Source of the DNA: Jeotgalibacillus proteolyticus
GTDB lineage: Bacteria > Bacillota > Bacilli > Bacillales > Jeotgalibacillaceae
DNA: 64,000 nucleotides
NCBI RefSeq assembly: GCF_002926065.1
Contig: NZ_PREZ01000007.1
Span: forward strand, 62,001 to 126,000
Direction of reading: 5' to 3'
Part shown: positions 9,229-17,362 of the stretch, in pieces
How the letters are laid out: the number at the start of each line of letters is the position of its first letter
How positions within the stretch are numbered: the stretch's first letter is position 1
Translations under genes and position numbers: made by a program
Notes under the pieces: model-generated
Told to the model about the DNA's origin: nothing
Databases searched by the model: none
The model's input: only the letters and a program-made list of their open reading frames with translations

Positions 9229-9585
9229 TTATATCAGATAATTCTGATTTGATGAGAGAAAGAATGAATTATATTTTGTAAAAAGTATGTAAACAGAAAA
9301 AGCGATTTTAAGCCTTTGAATACATACTTCGTCATCAGCCAATAGACGTAAAGCTACGAAAGAATAATAGCCCCATAAGCTAGAGCACTTTTCCCATGAT
9401 GTTTCAAAAAACTGAAATGCCACCACAGCGAGCAAAATCGCAAGCGTTGGTTTAATGATCAATGTCAATTTCTTTACTCTTGGAGAATCTTTAAACTTAG
9501 ACTTAACAACAATATTAAAAGAAATTCTAAAGCAACTTTTGACAAGTGCGCCTGCCGTATTATCATCCTGCTCCCCTATCTCTTC
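9229..9585 (-). pseudogene. Possible remnant of a small membrane-protein gene
   Basis: An open frame runs on the minus strand from just after a TAG near 9590 down to 9229. It encodes a polar stretch (KQEEIGEQDDN), a basic stretch (VKSKFKDSPRVKK), one strong hydrophobic helix (TLAILLAVVAFQFF) and a tail. It has no ATG and no ribosome site; the only plausible start is a TTG at 9468. The frame before the TAG still reads acidic residues (KEEEDQVY), as if a longer gene had gained a stop. It could equally be non-coding. Confidence 0.25.
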
Positions 9586-9779
9586 CTGCTTCTAGTATAC
9601 TTGATCCTCTTCTTCCTTAACTAAACTTAAATTACAAAATTTTCATTATTTTTAGCCCTATTCAGCCTAAAAGAAAAATTTCAGTGAAATATTTTCTGCT
9701 TTGTTTTTAAAACACTTATTTAAGGCTATTACATAAAGAGACTTTGACAAAAAACGGCTGAAGGATCTGGGGTGAAAAT

Positions 9780-10976
9780 ATGAGTGGTAAAATCAATAAA
9801 CTGGGATTGATTACAGCCCCCGGCTACCCGGAAAAATTAATTACTGAAATAAAGGACGATCTACCTGAGCTTCTCAGCTACTATGTAGACGATCAATGTG
9901 AATGGAAAATTGAATTGACGGTTGATTCTCTTACAGGAGGAACAGATAATTCCGAGGAGGTTTTACGGGAGGTTGTTAAGTTTAAAAGTAAAAATGAATG
10001 GGATTTTACCGTTGCAATCACAGATCTTCCTCTGCTTAAAAACAAGAAGGTCATCATAGCTGAAGCACTAGAAGAAGAATGCATTGCGTTAATCAGCCTG
10101 CCCGGACTTGGCGCAGTTCCACTTGGCAGAAGGATCAGGGATTCCATTTTGCAGCTTGTAAACGAAATGACCTTTGACAGCTCTGAGGAAGGCCGTGCAG
10201 AAGCAGAAAAAAGACTGCAGAAAAAAGACAGGGAGAATAAAAAGAATCTGAAAAACAGGCATCCAAAACGCCTTGTTGGCAGACATGGTTTTGACAGGCT
10301 TTCTCCTATTAAAAGAGAAGCACCTGAGGAAAATGAAGAGCATATTGATGTACGTTTTAAAGTCGACTCCTATTTTGGAAGCGCCATTCGACTTTTGACC
10401 GGCATGGTTCGGGCAAACCGGCCATGGACCTTGTTTCCCTCTTTTATTAAAGTCATTATTCTGGCGTTTACGACTGGTGCCTACGCCCTTGTCTTTCCTA
10501 CGTTATGGACGCTAAGCAATGAATATAGCCCTTGGCGGATGCTACTGCTTACCGTTATTTCCATTTCGGCAATGGTTACCTGGATTATAACTGCCCATAA
10601 GCTTTGGGAGAAAAAATCATCATCAAACCAGACAGACTATATTCGAAATCTTTATAATACAACAACAGCACTGACCTTATTTGTATCCGTCAGCTTATAC
10701 TATTCATTACTGTTTATTCTTTTCTCAGTCGCAGTTATTATACTTATTCCGATCAGTCTGCTCCAGTCAGAGGTTTCAGGGGAAGTAGGCTATATCAATT
10801 ATTTTTATATCGCCTGGACCGCGACGAGCATTTCGACTATTATCGGTGCCTTGGGTTCAGCACTTGAGGAGGAGGAGGTTGTTTTATCCTCAACTTATGG
10901 CTACAGACAGCGGCAGCGGTACCAGTACATTAAGGACCGTAGAGAGAAAGAGGAAGAAACAAAAGAAAATGAATAG
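9780..10976 (+). CDS. Multi-pass membrane protein of unknown function
   Basis: 398 residues. The N-terminal 200 residues are soluble and alternate strands and helices (LGLITAPGYPEKL, DFTVAITDLPLL, ALISLPGLGA), followed by a basic linker at about 155-190. The C-terminal half has about four or five membrane segments near 220-245, 252-275, 297-330 and 345-367, then a charged tail. ATG at 9780 follows GGGGTG. I do not recognise a named family. It stands alone, convergent with a cupin gene. Confidence 0.75.
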   Translation: MSGKINKLGLITAPGYPEKLITEIKDDLPELLSYYVDDQCEWKIELTVDSLTGGTDNSEEVLREVVKFKSKNEWDFTVAITDLPLLKNKKVIIAEALEEECIALISLPGLGAVPLGRRIRDSILQLVNEMTFDSSEEGRAEAEKRLQKKDRENKKNLKNRHPKRLVGRHGFDRLSPIKREAPEENEEHIDVRFKVDSYFGSAIRLLTGMVRANRPWTLFPSFIKVIILAFTTGAYALVFPTLWTLSNEYSPWRMLLLTVISISAMVTWIITAHKLWEKKSSSNQTDYIRNLYNTTTALTLFVSVSLYYSLLFILFSVAVIILIPISLLQSEVSGEVGYINYFYIAWTATSISTIIGALGSALEEEEVVLSSTYGYRQRQRYQYIKDRREKEEETKENE

Positions 10977-10986
10977 CAGCAGAAGC

Positions 10987-11024
10987 AGCCTGCTTTTGTC
11001 CTTATTGGACGAATAGCAGGCATT
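10987..11024. terminator. Hairpin between convergent genes
   Basis: GCCTGCT and AGCAGGC enclose an inner GTCC/GGAC pair, forming a stem between the convergent membrane-protein and cupin genes. There is no strong U-tract on either strand, so termination is plausible but not certain. Confidence 0.45.
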
Positions 11025-11045
11025 CTTCATGTACTTTAGTGAAAG

Positions 11046-11597
11046 CTACTGACCACCCTCAGCCGCTTCTGCATCTGCTTTTGTCGGATGGACCGTTCCA
11101 AATGGATGGTTAGGCGGCGCATAAATAGAATAAAGCTTTAACGGAATATTTCCCGTATTGGTGACATTATGCCAGGTCCCTGCAGGAATCATGATGGCAG
11201 AATCATCAAAGACATGTCTTTGATAGGATAAATTGTTTGGATCACTACCCATTTGAACCATCCCCCTTCCCTGTTCAATACGAAGGAATTGATCCACTTC
11301 AGGATGAATTTCCAGGCCAATATCCTCGCCCGGATTAATACTCATTAAGGTTACCTGTAAATGCTTCCCTGTCCACAAAGCGGTTCGGAACGTATTATTC
11401 TGTTTTGTCGCTGCATTAATATTAATCACAAAAGGCTGTGGCCCATAATCTGTTAAAGGGGTGCTAATTGGATAACGGTAGGAGTTCGTTTGACCGCTCC
11501 AATCTGCCTGATCTGGATATGTTCCGTAAACCGGCTGGCCTTCCCATCCATAACCAGGTGGATAATAATAATACGGATAACCATATTGATCGTACAC
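11046..11597 (-). CDS. Tyr-rich cupin protein, probable spore-coat type
   Basis: 183 residues. The N-terminal 50 are Tyr/Pro/Gly-rich (GYPYYYYPPGYGWEG), a composition common in spore outer-layer proteins. A single cupin domain follows with the metal-site histidines in EIHPEVDQFLRIEQGRG and IPAGTWHNVTN. The enzymatic role, if any, is unknown. The start, GTG at 11597, follows AAAGGAG at the usual spacing. A sigma-K-like promoter lies upstream. Divergent from a second cupin with a Tyr-rich C-terminus. Confidence 0.8.
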   Translation of the reverse strand: MYDQYGYPYYYYPPGYGWEGQPVYGTYPDQADWSGQTNSYRYPISTPLTDYGPQPFVININAATKQNNTFRTALWTGKHLQVTLMSINPGEDIGLEIHPEVDQFLRIEQGRGMVQMGSDPNNLSYQRHVFDDSAIMIPAGTWHNVTNTGNIPLKLYSIYAPPNHPFGTVHPTKADAEAAEGGQ

Positions 11598-11626
11598 AAT
11601 CTTCAGCTCCTTTAGTGATGATTTAT

Positions 11627-11653
11627 TATCCTATGCGGTTTCACTAAAAATGT
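11627..11653 (-). promoter_or_regulatory. Sigma-K-like promoter of the minus-strand cupin
   Basis: On the minus strand an AC dinucleotide (11652-11653) is followed after 16 bases by CATAGGATA (11627-11635). This fits the mother-cell sigma-K pattern AC, N16-17, CATAnnnTA, and lies about 30 bases upstream of the start codon. Pattern match only. Confidence 0.5.
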
Positions 11654-11682
11654 CCGTAAGCTTAAACTAAAAACAGATAATC

Positions 11683-11710
11683 ACCTAACGATAAATATGC
11701 TCATACACTA
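11683..11710 (+). promoter_or_regulatory. Sigma-K/sigma-E-like promoter of the plus-strand cupin
   Basis: CACC (11682-11685) and, 17 bases after the AC, CATACACTA (11702-11710) match the sigma-K pattern. The -10 also fits sigma-E. It lies about 40 bases upstream of the TTG start of the second cupin. Matching elements on both sides of this divergent region make chance less likely. Confidence 0.5.
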
Positions 11711-11748
11711 AGGACAAAAAGCAGCCATGCAGAAAGTGTGAGTTTAAA

Positions 11749-12366
11749 TTGACAAAATACATGGACTATACCTCTCCTGATACTCAGTTCACCTTTGATC
11801 TGAATACAAGCAATCTATATAAAAAAGACAACTACAACCTGATAAATGTACTGGGTGTTAATCAATTAAACACACTCGAGGGCTCTTCTCTTCTTGACAT
11901 TTTCCTAAGTAAATCTAATTTTGTTGAGCCCCATTACCATCAAAATGCTTCTGAGCTTGTTTATTGTATTTCCGGTAAGGCCAATGTTTCCATGCTCAAT
12001 CCTTTTACCAACGAAATTCAAACCTACCCGATTACGCCCGGGCAAGTAGCCAATGTTCCGCAGGGCTGGTGGCATTACGAGGAGGCATTAGCAGACCGCA
12101 CTCACTTGCTCGCTATTTTTGATGCACCGACTCCTTTGGTCATCCTTGGTTCAAACATTTTAAAATTTACTCCTTCAAACGTAATGGCTCATAACTATTG
12201 CATGGATGAAAATCAATGGATTAAAACAACAGCCACTGTGAACCCGAATACGTATATAGGTCCCAGCTGTGCACCGGCACAGAATAGACCATATACCGAA
12301 ACCGCCTCACCTTACTGGTACCCTCAGGGCTACTCCTACAATTATCATTATCCTTATCAACCGTAA
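11749..12366 (+). CDS. Cupin protein with Tyr-rich C-terminus, probable spore-coat type
   Basis: 205 residues with a cupin core: HYHQNASELVYCISGKANV holds the first metal-binding cluster and VPQGWWHYEE the second. This resembles single-domain oxalate-decarboxylase-like cupins. The last 30 residues are rich in Tyr, Pro and Trp (SPYWYPQGYSYNYHYPYQP). TTG at 11749 is chosen because GTGTGAG sits just upstream; ATG at 11761 would be spaced too far. Its divergent partner has a similar Tyr-rich tail at the other end of the protein. Confidence 0.78.
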   Translation: MTKYMDYTSPDTQFTFDLNTSNLYKKDNYNLINVLGVNQLNTLEGSSLLDIFLSKSNFVEPHYHQNASELVYCISGKANVSMLNPFTNEIQTYPITPGQVANVPQGWWHYEEALADRTHLLAIFDAPTPLVILGSNILKFTPSNVMAHNYCMDENQWIKTTATVNPNTYIGPSCAPAQNRPYTETASPYWYPQGYSYNYHYPYQP

Positions 12367-12370
12367 AAGC

Positions 12371-12400
12371 AGGGATCCATGGGGATGGGTCCTCTTTTTT
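12371..12400 (+). terminator. Terminator of the plus-strand cupin gene
   Basis: AGGGATCC pairs with GGGTCCT (one bulge), followed by CTTTTTT, immediately after the cupin stop codon. Confidence 0.65.
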
Positions 12401-12517
12401 ATGTTTGCTGGATGACTCTGGTTAAAGATTAAAAATAACCTGCCATTTTTTAGTTACATGAAAGAGATAAACGGGAAGAGTATAATGGATTCTTCATTTC
12501 TAAAAAGGAGTGGTAGC

Positions 12518-13408
12518 ATGAACGAACATCAATTCGAAAAAATTAAAAATGGAAAAGGATTTATCGCAGCGCTCGACCAAAGCGGAGGCAGCACCCCGAA
12601 GGCTCTGGCAGCTTATGGAGTTTCGGAGGATTCTTATTCGAGTGAGGAAGAAATGTTCGACCTGGTGCACGAGATGCGGACAAGAATCATTACAGCCCCT
12701 GCTTTTAACGGTGACCGTATTCTTGGAGCTATTCTTTTTGAACAGACGATGGATCGCAAAATTGAAGGAATGTACACAGGAGATTATCTTGCTGAGAAAG
12801 ACATCGTGCCTTTCCTGAAGGTCGATAAGGGACTTGCTTCAGAGGAAAATGGCGTGCAGCTGATGAAGCCGATTGATAATTTGGACGAGACCCTCGGCCG
12901 GGCTAGAGAACGGAGCATTTTTGGCACCAAAATGCGCTCAGTCATAAATGAGCCGAACACAACCGGAATTAGAGAAGTGGTTCAGCAGCAATTCGATATC
13001 GGAAAGCGGATTATTGCTTCCGGACTCGTTCCGATTATTGAGCCTGAAGTGAATATTTATAGTGAGAATAAGGAAAAATGCGAAGAAATTTTGCGTGAAG
13101 AAATACTTAATGAGTTAAATGCATTATCTGAAGATCAGTATGTCATGCTGAAGCTGTCGATTCCAACGAAAGCGAATGCGTATAAGGATTTAGTTGAACA
13201 TCCACGTGTGCTGCGCGTTGTGGCGCTTTCGGGCGGTTATTCACGCTTGGATGCTAATGAGAAGCTGCAGGAGAATGATGGCCTGGTTGCAAGCTTTTCA
13301 CGCGCTTTGTCTGCTGAGCTTACTGCTAGCCAGACGGAAGAAGAGTTTAATGATGCATTGAAGGAAGCGGTGGATTCGATTTATGATGCTTCTGTGAATA
13401 AGGTTTGA
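12518..13408 (+). CDS. fda: Fructose-bisphosphate aldolase, class I
   Basis: 296 residues. Cleaves fructose-1,6-bisphosphate to triose phosphates through a lysine Schiff base, without a metal. The N-terminal [16 protein letters not shown] and the lysine-bearing strand [13 protein letters not shown] are characteristic, as are [13 protein letters not shown] and the late SGGYSR phosphate loop. Start ATG at 12518 follows AAGGAG at good spacing; an upstream in-frame ATG at 12458 lies before a TATAAT-like element and is unlikely. Monocistronic. Class III fructose-1,6-bisphosphatase is also in this window, about 29 kb away. Confidence 0.93.
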   Translation: MNEHQFEKIKNGKGFIAALDQSGGSTPKALAAYGVSEDSYSSEEEMFDLVHEMRTRIITAPAFNGDRILGAILFEQTMDRKIEGMYTGDYLAEKDIVPFLKVDKGLASEENGVQLMKPIDNLDETLGRARERSIFGTKMRSVINEPNTTGIREVVQQQFDIGKRIIASGLVPIIEPEVNIYSENKEKCEEILREEILNELNALSEDQYVMLKLSIPTKANAYKDLVEHPRVLRVVALSGGYSRLDANEKLQENDGLVASFSRALSAELTASQTEEEFNDALKEAVDSIYDASVNKV

Positions 13409-13467
13409 TTGCGGATTAAATACGGTCCAAATGTAGAGTTATGAATAAATGCCTTTAAATGAAGCAT

Positions 13468-13590
13468 GTTGATTTCCGCTGCAGGGGCATGCTTTCCGCG
13501 GGGCGGGAGCTGAGCTAACTTGCTGTCGCAAGTGGATCTCAGCCTTCCCGCTACTTCCCGCAGGAGTCAGCCCCTTCCACTGCAATCAAC
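13468..13590. repeat. 123-bp imperfect palindromic intergenic element
   Basis: The outer ends GTTGAT and ATCAAC are inverted repeats, with further complementary blocks moving inward (GCAGGGGC with GCCCC, GCGGGAGCTGAG with CTCAGCCTTCCCGC). The element is GC-rich against an AT-rich background. Its form, with TTTCCGCGGG and CCCGCAGGAGTC, resembles intergenic repeats I recall from several Bacillaceae genomes. It lies just after fda. No gene is in it. It may be a non-autonomous mobile repeat or encode a structured RNA. Confidence 0.7.
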
Positions 13591-13691
13591 TTCTGGGTAA
13601 TTTATTTACTGCTTAATAAGGGAAATGTTATGGGTGAATACTTTTCTTGTTTGCAACCGCTCATCCTAAGCAGTAGTTAATACAGAAACGA

Positions 13692-13727
13692 TAAAAAGGA
13701 ACTCCTCAGTTGAGGGGTTCCTTTTTG
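13692..13727 (-). terminator. Terminator of cwlJ
   Basis: AAAAAGGAACTCCTCA and TGAGGGGTTCCTTTTT form a long stem with one G-U or mismatch pair, followed on the minus strand by TTTTTATCG. It lies directly after the cwlJ stop. Confidence 0.88.
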
Positions 13728-13746
13728 ATTTTTATGTGGATAGTGG

Positions 13747-14190
13747 TTATCCTCCGATATAGACGCTTTCGCAGGTTCCGGGTGCGGGTTCGTAGTAGCA
13801 GTGGTTTTTAAATTGACCTGAAAAGGGCTGGCCGTACCAGGTTGGCGGGCATGGAGCGTATGGATTGAAATACCAAAGAGCATATTTTGCAGGGTGCTGT
13901 GTCCAGTAATCCAGATTCTTCTTGGCTAATCTTTTTTCAACCGATCTTGCCCGATTATAAAACAGATTTCCTTTTTGAACCGCTTCAAATGAATAGTTAT
14001 TTCCCTGGACATGAAAGATCACATCACGAATGGTTCTTACATCTTCGAAATCCAAACAATCTGCTTTCGCCCGATTCACAATAACATTTCCAACGTACAG
14101 CATACCGGTTTTTCCTTCACCTTCTGCCTCGGCTCTCATCATCCTTGCCATTAAAGCAACATCAGAATCCGTATATTTAACTCTTGGCAT
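13747..14190 (-). CDS. cwlJ: Spore cortex-lytic cell wall hydrolase CwlJ
   Basis: 147 residues covering only the SleB/CwlJ hydrolase domain, without a signal peptide or wall-binding domain, as expected of CwlJ (about 142 residues). It keeps the family's AEGEGKTGMLYVGNVIVNR segment with the catalytic Glu, the middle AFEAV-like FEAVQKGNLFYNRA, and the C-terminal KYALWYFNPYAPCPPTW. CwlJ sits in the spore coat and degrades cortex peptidoglycan during calcium-dipicolinate germination. ATG at 14190 follows GGGGTGAG. A sigma-E-like -10 lies upstream, fitting mother-cell expression. Confidence 0.93.
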   Translation of the reverse strand: MPRVKYTDSDVALMARMMRAEAEGEGKTGMLYVGNVIVNRAKADCLDFEDVRTIRDVIFHVQGNNYSFEAVQKGNLFYNRARSVEKRLAKKNLDYWTQHPAKYALWYFNPYAPCPPTWYGQPFSGQFKNHCYYEPAPGTCESVYIGG

Positions 14191-14207
14191 ATTCTCACCC
14201 CTAGATC

Positions 14208-14236
14208 AGTGTATGATACAAGGGGGGAATGATGTT
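14208..14236 (-). promoter_or_regulatory. Sigma-E-like promoter of cwlJ
   Basis: On the minus strand CATACACT (14208-14215) matches the sigma-E -10 (CATACAnT), with a degenerate ACATCATT about 14 bases upstream as -35. cwlJ is a known sigma-E gene in B. subtilis. Pattern match only. Confidence 0.5.
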
Positions 14237-14268
14237 ACTGGGCAGGAAGCAAAAAGAATAAGCTTTTG

Positions 14269-15111
14269 CTACTTTTCTCTTCCCCACTTTTTCTGCAGCT
14301 GACGAATTTCCATTTCGTGGGAAACTATTGCTTTTGGGGTTTCCAGAATAAATGGTATTGGTTTTAACCTCTTTGACGTAATTAATTGATCAAACTGTTC
14401 TTCTTTTATGTACCCTTGCCCAAAGATATTTGCATGCCGGTCCTTGCCCGATCCTGATTCATACATTGAATTGTTTAGGTGAACGACAGCCAGGTGATCC
14501 AGGTAGCCAAGCTTTACGCCATTCGCTTCCACCTCCGCCCAGTTGTTCCCATCCCAAAGTCCGCTTGCAAAAGCATGACATGTATCAAAGCAAAAACCAA
14601 TTTTCAAAGGAGTCTCACACAATGCTCTAAGCTGGACGAGTTCTTCAAGAGTTGTTCCCATCGCACCCGGCTTCCCTGCCATGTTTTCCAGAAGGATTTT
14701 ACACTTTCCCTGCCACTCGCTTAACACATTATTTAATACGTCGATCATTAATCGATAGCTTTTCAGCTGGTCAGAGTGAAAAATATCTTTCCCGAAATGA
14801 ACAACAACCCCTAACGAACCGCAGGCATCAGCAATTTCTAAATCATTTAATAGCGAAGCGACAACCAGCTCTCTTTTGGAATCGCTTGAGGGAGTCAGCG
14901 TTGTTGGATAGGGTGTGTGGGCAACGGATACAAGTTTATTCTTTGTACAAAATTCCTGACACTGCCCCGCGTCCTCCTTATCAAATTCTTTTACAATAAG
15001 GCTTCTTGGATTTTTCGGAAAATATTGAAAGGCATTTGCATGTAAGGCAGCTGCTTTTCTCGCTGCTCCTGTGTAGCCTTCCCTGATCGAAACATGACTG
15101 CCTATAATCAT
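14269..15111 (-). CDS. nfo: Endonuclease IV (AP endonuclease)
   Basis: 280 residues, a TIM-barrel AP endonuclease that cuts 5' of abasic sites in base-excision repair using three metal ions. The metal ligands lie in the usual blocks: GSHVSI, VVHFGKD, LLENMAG, CFDTCHAFASG, VVHLNNS, GKDRHANIFGQGYI and the final ILETP. Start ATG at 15111 follows GGGAGGGG. In some spore formers Nfo acts during germination. Its gene is downstream of the isochorismatase-like gene but separated from it by a terminator. Confidence 0.93.
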   Translation of the reverse strand: MIIGSHVSIREGYTGAARKAAALHANAFQYFPKNPRSLIVKEFDKEDAGQCQEFCTKNKLVSVAHTPYPTTLTPSSDSKRELVVASLLNDLEIADACGSLGVVVHFGKDIFHSDQLKSYRLMIDVLNNVLSEWQGKCKILLENMAGKPGAMGTTLEELVQLRALCETPLKIGFCFDTCHAFASGLWDGNNWAEVEANGVKLGYLDHLAVVHLNNSMYESGSGKDRHANIFGQGYIKEEQFDQLITSKRLKPIPFILETPKAIVSHEMEIRQLQKKWGREK

Positions 15112-15181
15112 GCATAACCCCTCCCGTTTTTGTGATTGTGGATGTTATTTTACCCAAAATCGAAAAACTCATTAGAATGAC

Positions 15182-15209
15182 AAAAAGGACGCTTAGGATT
15201 AAGCGCCCT
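15182..15209 (-). terminator. Terminator of the isochorismatase-like gene
   Basis: On the minus strand GGGCGCTTA, loop ATCC and TAAGCGTCC form a stem followed by TTTTTGTC. Confidence 0.82.
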
Positions 15210-15230
15210 AATTCTGCAGATAACTAATGA

Positions 15231-15788
15231 TTAGCGGTATTGATGGTGGATTGGATTAAACAGATCTTCGTCAGAATTTCTGACAACTGAAAAATGATCT
15301 ACATTATAATGGCCATGAAGTATCTGGTTGTGATGAGCAATGATTTGTGCGGCCGGTAATACCGCGGAGTCGGCAGTCGAATGGGCATCTCCTACCAACG
15401 TTACGTCAAATCTATTAACAGTAGCCGTTCTTACTGCCGTATCGATACAGTGTTCAGTTTTACAGCCCATAATAACCAGATGCTCAACCTCGTTTTCACG
15501 TAAATGGCCAAGCAGCGGTGTGCCGTAAAATGAATTTGTAGCGGCTTTGTCAAAGATATGTACGGTTTCCGGCACATGTATATTTTTATGGATTTGGAAT
15601 CCTGGTCCTTCTCCATTTGAAACATCTAAATCCCTAACGAATACAATAGATATCTCCTCACCTATTGCTTTGTTAATTACTGTATTAATATTTTGGATCA
15701 GGTTTTCTATGTCAGCAACACCTGCTTCTTCCCTATTTCCTTCTATTAATTCCTGCTGTGCATCGATTATTAATAAGGTCTGCTGCAA
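15231..15788 (-). CDS. Isochorismatase-family cysteine hydrolase
   Basis: 185 residues with the cysteine-hydrolase fold. The catalytic triad is visible as Asp in LLIIDAQQEL, Lys in FDKAATNSF, and Cys in MGCKTEHCIDTAVRTA. The substrate cannot be told: relatives act on nicotinamide, isochorismate, N-carbamoyl compounds or oxamates. The start is TTG at 15788 behind GGAGGAGA. It is downstream of a DinB-family gene with a short gap and may share its transcript. Confidence 0.87.
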   Translation of the reverse strand: MQQTLLIIDAQQELIEGNREEAGVADIENLIQNINTVINKAIGEEISIVFVRDLDVSNGEGPGFQIHKNIHVPETVHIFDKAATNSFYGTPLLGHLRENEVEHLVIMGCKTEHCIDTAVRTATVNRFDVTLVGDAHSTADSAVLPAAQIIAHHNQILHGHYNVDHFSVVRNSDEDLFNPIHHQYR

Positions 15789-15812
15789 TAAAATCTCCTC
15801 CTCGTATGTGCA

Positions 15813-16292
15813 CTAATTTTCAAACAATCCACGTCTAATTAAATTTGCAGTAACCGGCTGCCGATTCATTTCCCGAGACCAGATTGACAGCTGCCCAATA
15901 TGATGGATTTCATGAGCAATGACATGACGCATCACTTCCCCATACTTTAAACGCTCAATTTCTCCGGATGAATTTGTTTCCTCCAAGACCTTTTCTTCCA
16001 GTTCACTCGTCCAGCTTGTTACAAAAGCGTTCACTTCCTCGTGGCATTGGGCTGAAAACTCCCTTACTTTATCTACGCTTTTTATTTCCTCAGAGTTTGG
16101 TGCAGGGGGTACCTCCTTGCCCTGCAGCTCCAGTATCCAGCTGTATTCAACATCGATAATATGTACCAGCGTAAACAAAATACTTCCTACTCCGCCAGTA
16201 CGTTCTTTAACTAACTCTTCTTCCGGCACGGCCTTGCACCATTTAAACCAGTCCTCCCGCACCTGCCAGTTATATTCAAACAGCTTCTGCAT
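15813..16292 (-). CDS. DinB-like four-helix-bundle protein
   Basis: 159 residues, all helical, with the DinB/YfiT metal site: one His in FTLVHIIDVEYSW and the C-terminal pair in HVIAHEIHHIGQLS. These proteins include bacillithiol S-transferases and damage-inducible proteins; the exact function is open. ATG at 16292 follows GATGAGGG at 7 bases. The neighbouring hydrolase gene starts about 25 bases downstream, suggesting co-transcription. A second, distantly similar DinB protein is encoded at 58.1-58.6 kb. Confidence 0.85.
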   Translation of the reverse strand: MQKLFEYNWQVREDWFKWCKAVPEEELVKERTGGVGSILFTLVHIIDVEYSWILELQGKEVPPAPNSEEIKSVDKVREFSAQCHEEVNAFVTSWTSELEEKVLEETNSSGEIERLKYGEVMRHVIAHEIHHIGQLSIWSREMNRQPVTANLIRRGLFEN

Positions 16293-16445
16293 ATTAAAAC
16301 CCTCATCCCGCTTATTTTTACCCTTGTGATAATTATTTCAAATCACCGGCGAACTATCTACTGATTTTGAATGAATTTTTTGAAAATAAACATGGTAAAA
16401 GTATAAAGAAATTATGTTAAAGCATTTATTCTTAGTAAAAGTGAG

Positions 16446-16575
16446 GGTTTATGAGGTTATTTTAGATTTATAAACCGTACCTGAAGATTTGTGAGCGCGA
16501 TCCCAATTTTATGGACCATATTTGATATTTATGAGCGTGATTTTAATCTCCGTTGATTTGTGAGCGAGTGTCCTT
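16446..16575. repeat. Degenerate direct repeats of a GATTTRTGAGCG motif
   Basis: Three close copies begin at 16486 (GATTTGTGAGCGCGA), 16524 (GATATTTATGAGCGTGA) and 16555 (GATTTGTGAGCGAGTG). Weaker versions lie at 16446 (TTTATGAGGTTAT) and 16469 (GATTTATAAACCGTA). Spacing is about 20-38 bases. They fill the gap between the DinB gene and the small protein genes. No hairpin or coding potential is evident. Confidence 0.5.
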
Positions 16576-16642
16576 TACTTCAACAGTCATTTCTTCTTCG
16601 CTCGCATATGATAAAGATATCAACCGTGGCAGGAGTGATTTT

Positions 16643-16981
16643 ATGGACATTGTCAGCTATGGACGATCATTAGCGCATATCGGCAATACGCTTGCGAAAT
16701 CGTGTGTAAGCTATGACAAGCGATCACCTGGTGAGAGCGCAAAAATTTGTGCTGCTATAGTGGATCAGCTTGAAGGGATTCAGGTGCCGTTTGAATTTTC
16801 AATGGAGCATTTTGATTTAGTAAAAGCTTTTAAAAAGCTTCTTTCCGTATATGAAGCGCTTGATGACGATTCCCATACAGGTTTAGATTATCTGCTCGCA
16901 GAAGCCCATCAGAATATAAAAGAGGCTTTCACATCCCTTCTTAAGAAAAATCACTTGATCCATTTACAAAATAGCAGGTGA
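16643..16981 (+). CDS. Small helical protein, unknown function
   Basis: 112 residues, mostly helical (YGRSLAHIGNTLAKSC, FDLVKAFKKLLSVYEALDD), no signal peptide or membrane span. ATG at 16643 has AGGAGTG 5 bases upstream. Its stop overlaps the start of the next gene, so the two are translationally coupled and probably work together. I do not recognise the family with confidence. Confidence 0.65.
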   Translation: MDIVSYGRSLAHIGNTLAKSCVSYDKRSPGESAKICAAIVDQLEGIQVPFEFSMEHFDLVKAFKKLLSVYEALDDDSHTGLDYLLAEAHQNIKEAFTSLLKKNHLIHLQNSR

Positions 16982-17346
16982 TGTGTGTGGACAATAATGA
17001 CCTTGAAATACTTGAACTGGATCGAAAGGTTTCCAGTATACTTTGGATCCAGTTTGGCCTTAAGCTTACTGAGGCTGTTCTGATTACGAAATCCTACAGA
17101 CTGAAGCCCGAGTCAGAGGGTGAAGACTTTATTCTTTTCGGCGTTTGGATTCAAACCATCGGAGATTTTATGACATCACTTGGGGTGGCGAAGCAGGTAA
17201 CTGCAATCAATATTAATCATCCTTTGTTTGTTGAGGGAGGAAAGCTTTCTATAAAAGGAAATCTGACCTCAGCAATGGGTTTGGTCCTGCAGGCAATTGG
17301 TGGGAAAATTGTTCTCGAGGAAGGAATCGATGTGTTGATTCCTTAA
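16981..17346 (+). CDS. Small repetitive protein, unknown (possibly DUF6944-like)
   Basis: About 121 residues. The protein has weak internal repeats of a G-x-W/L-x-Q-x-x-G type (FGVWIQTIGDFMTSLG, then GLVLQAIGGKIVLEEG), suggesting tandem helical hairpins. This recalls small repetitive Bacillus proteins annotated as DUF6944, but that link is from memory. The start is uncertain: GTG 16978, ATG 16981 or GTG 16987 are all in frame; ATG 16981 overlaps the previous stop by one base. Followed by a strong terminator. Confidence 0.6.
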   Translation: MCVDNNDLEILELDRKVSSILWIQFGLKLTEAVLITKSYRLKPESEGEDFILFGVWIQTIGDFMTSLGVAKQVTAININHPLFVEGGKLSIKGNLTSAMGLVLQAIGGKIVLEEGIDVLIP

Positions 17347-17362
17347 TGTTTATTTTTAAACG

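Noticed and set aside
12453-12486. Possible sigma-B promoter (GTTACA, GGGAAG) or TATAAT promoter before fda
   Set aside because: The sigma-B match is partial and the TATAAT has no good -35; not enough to call a promoter type.
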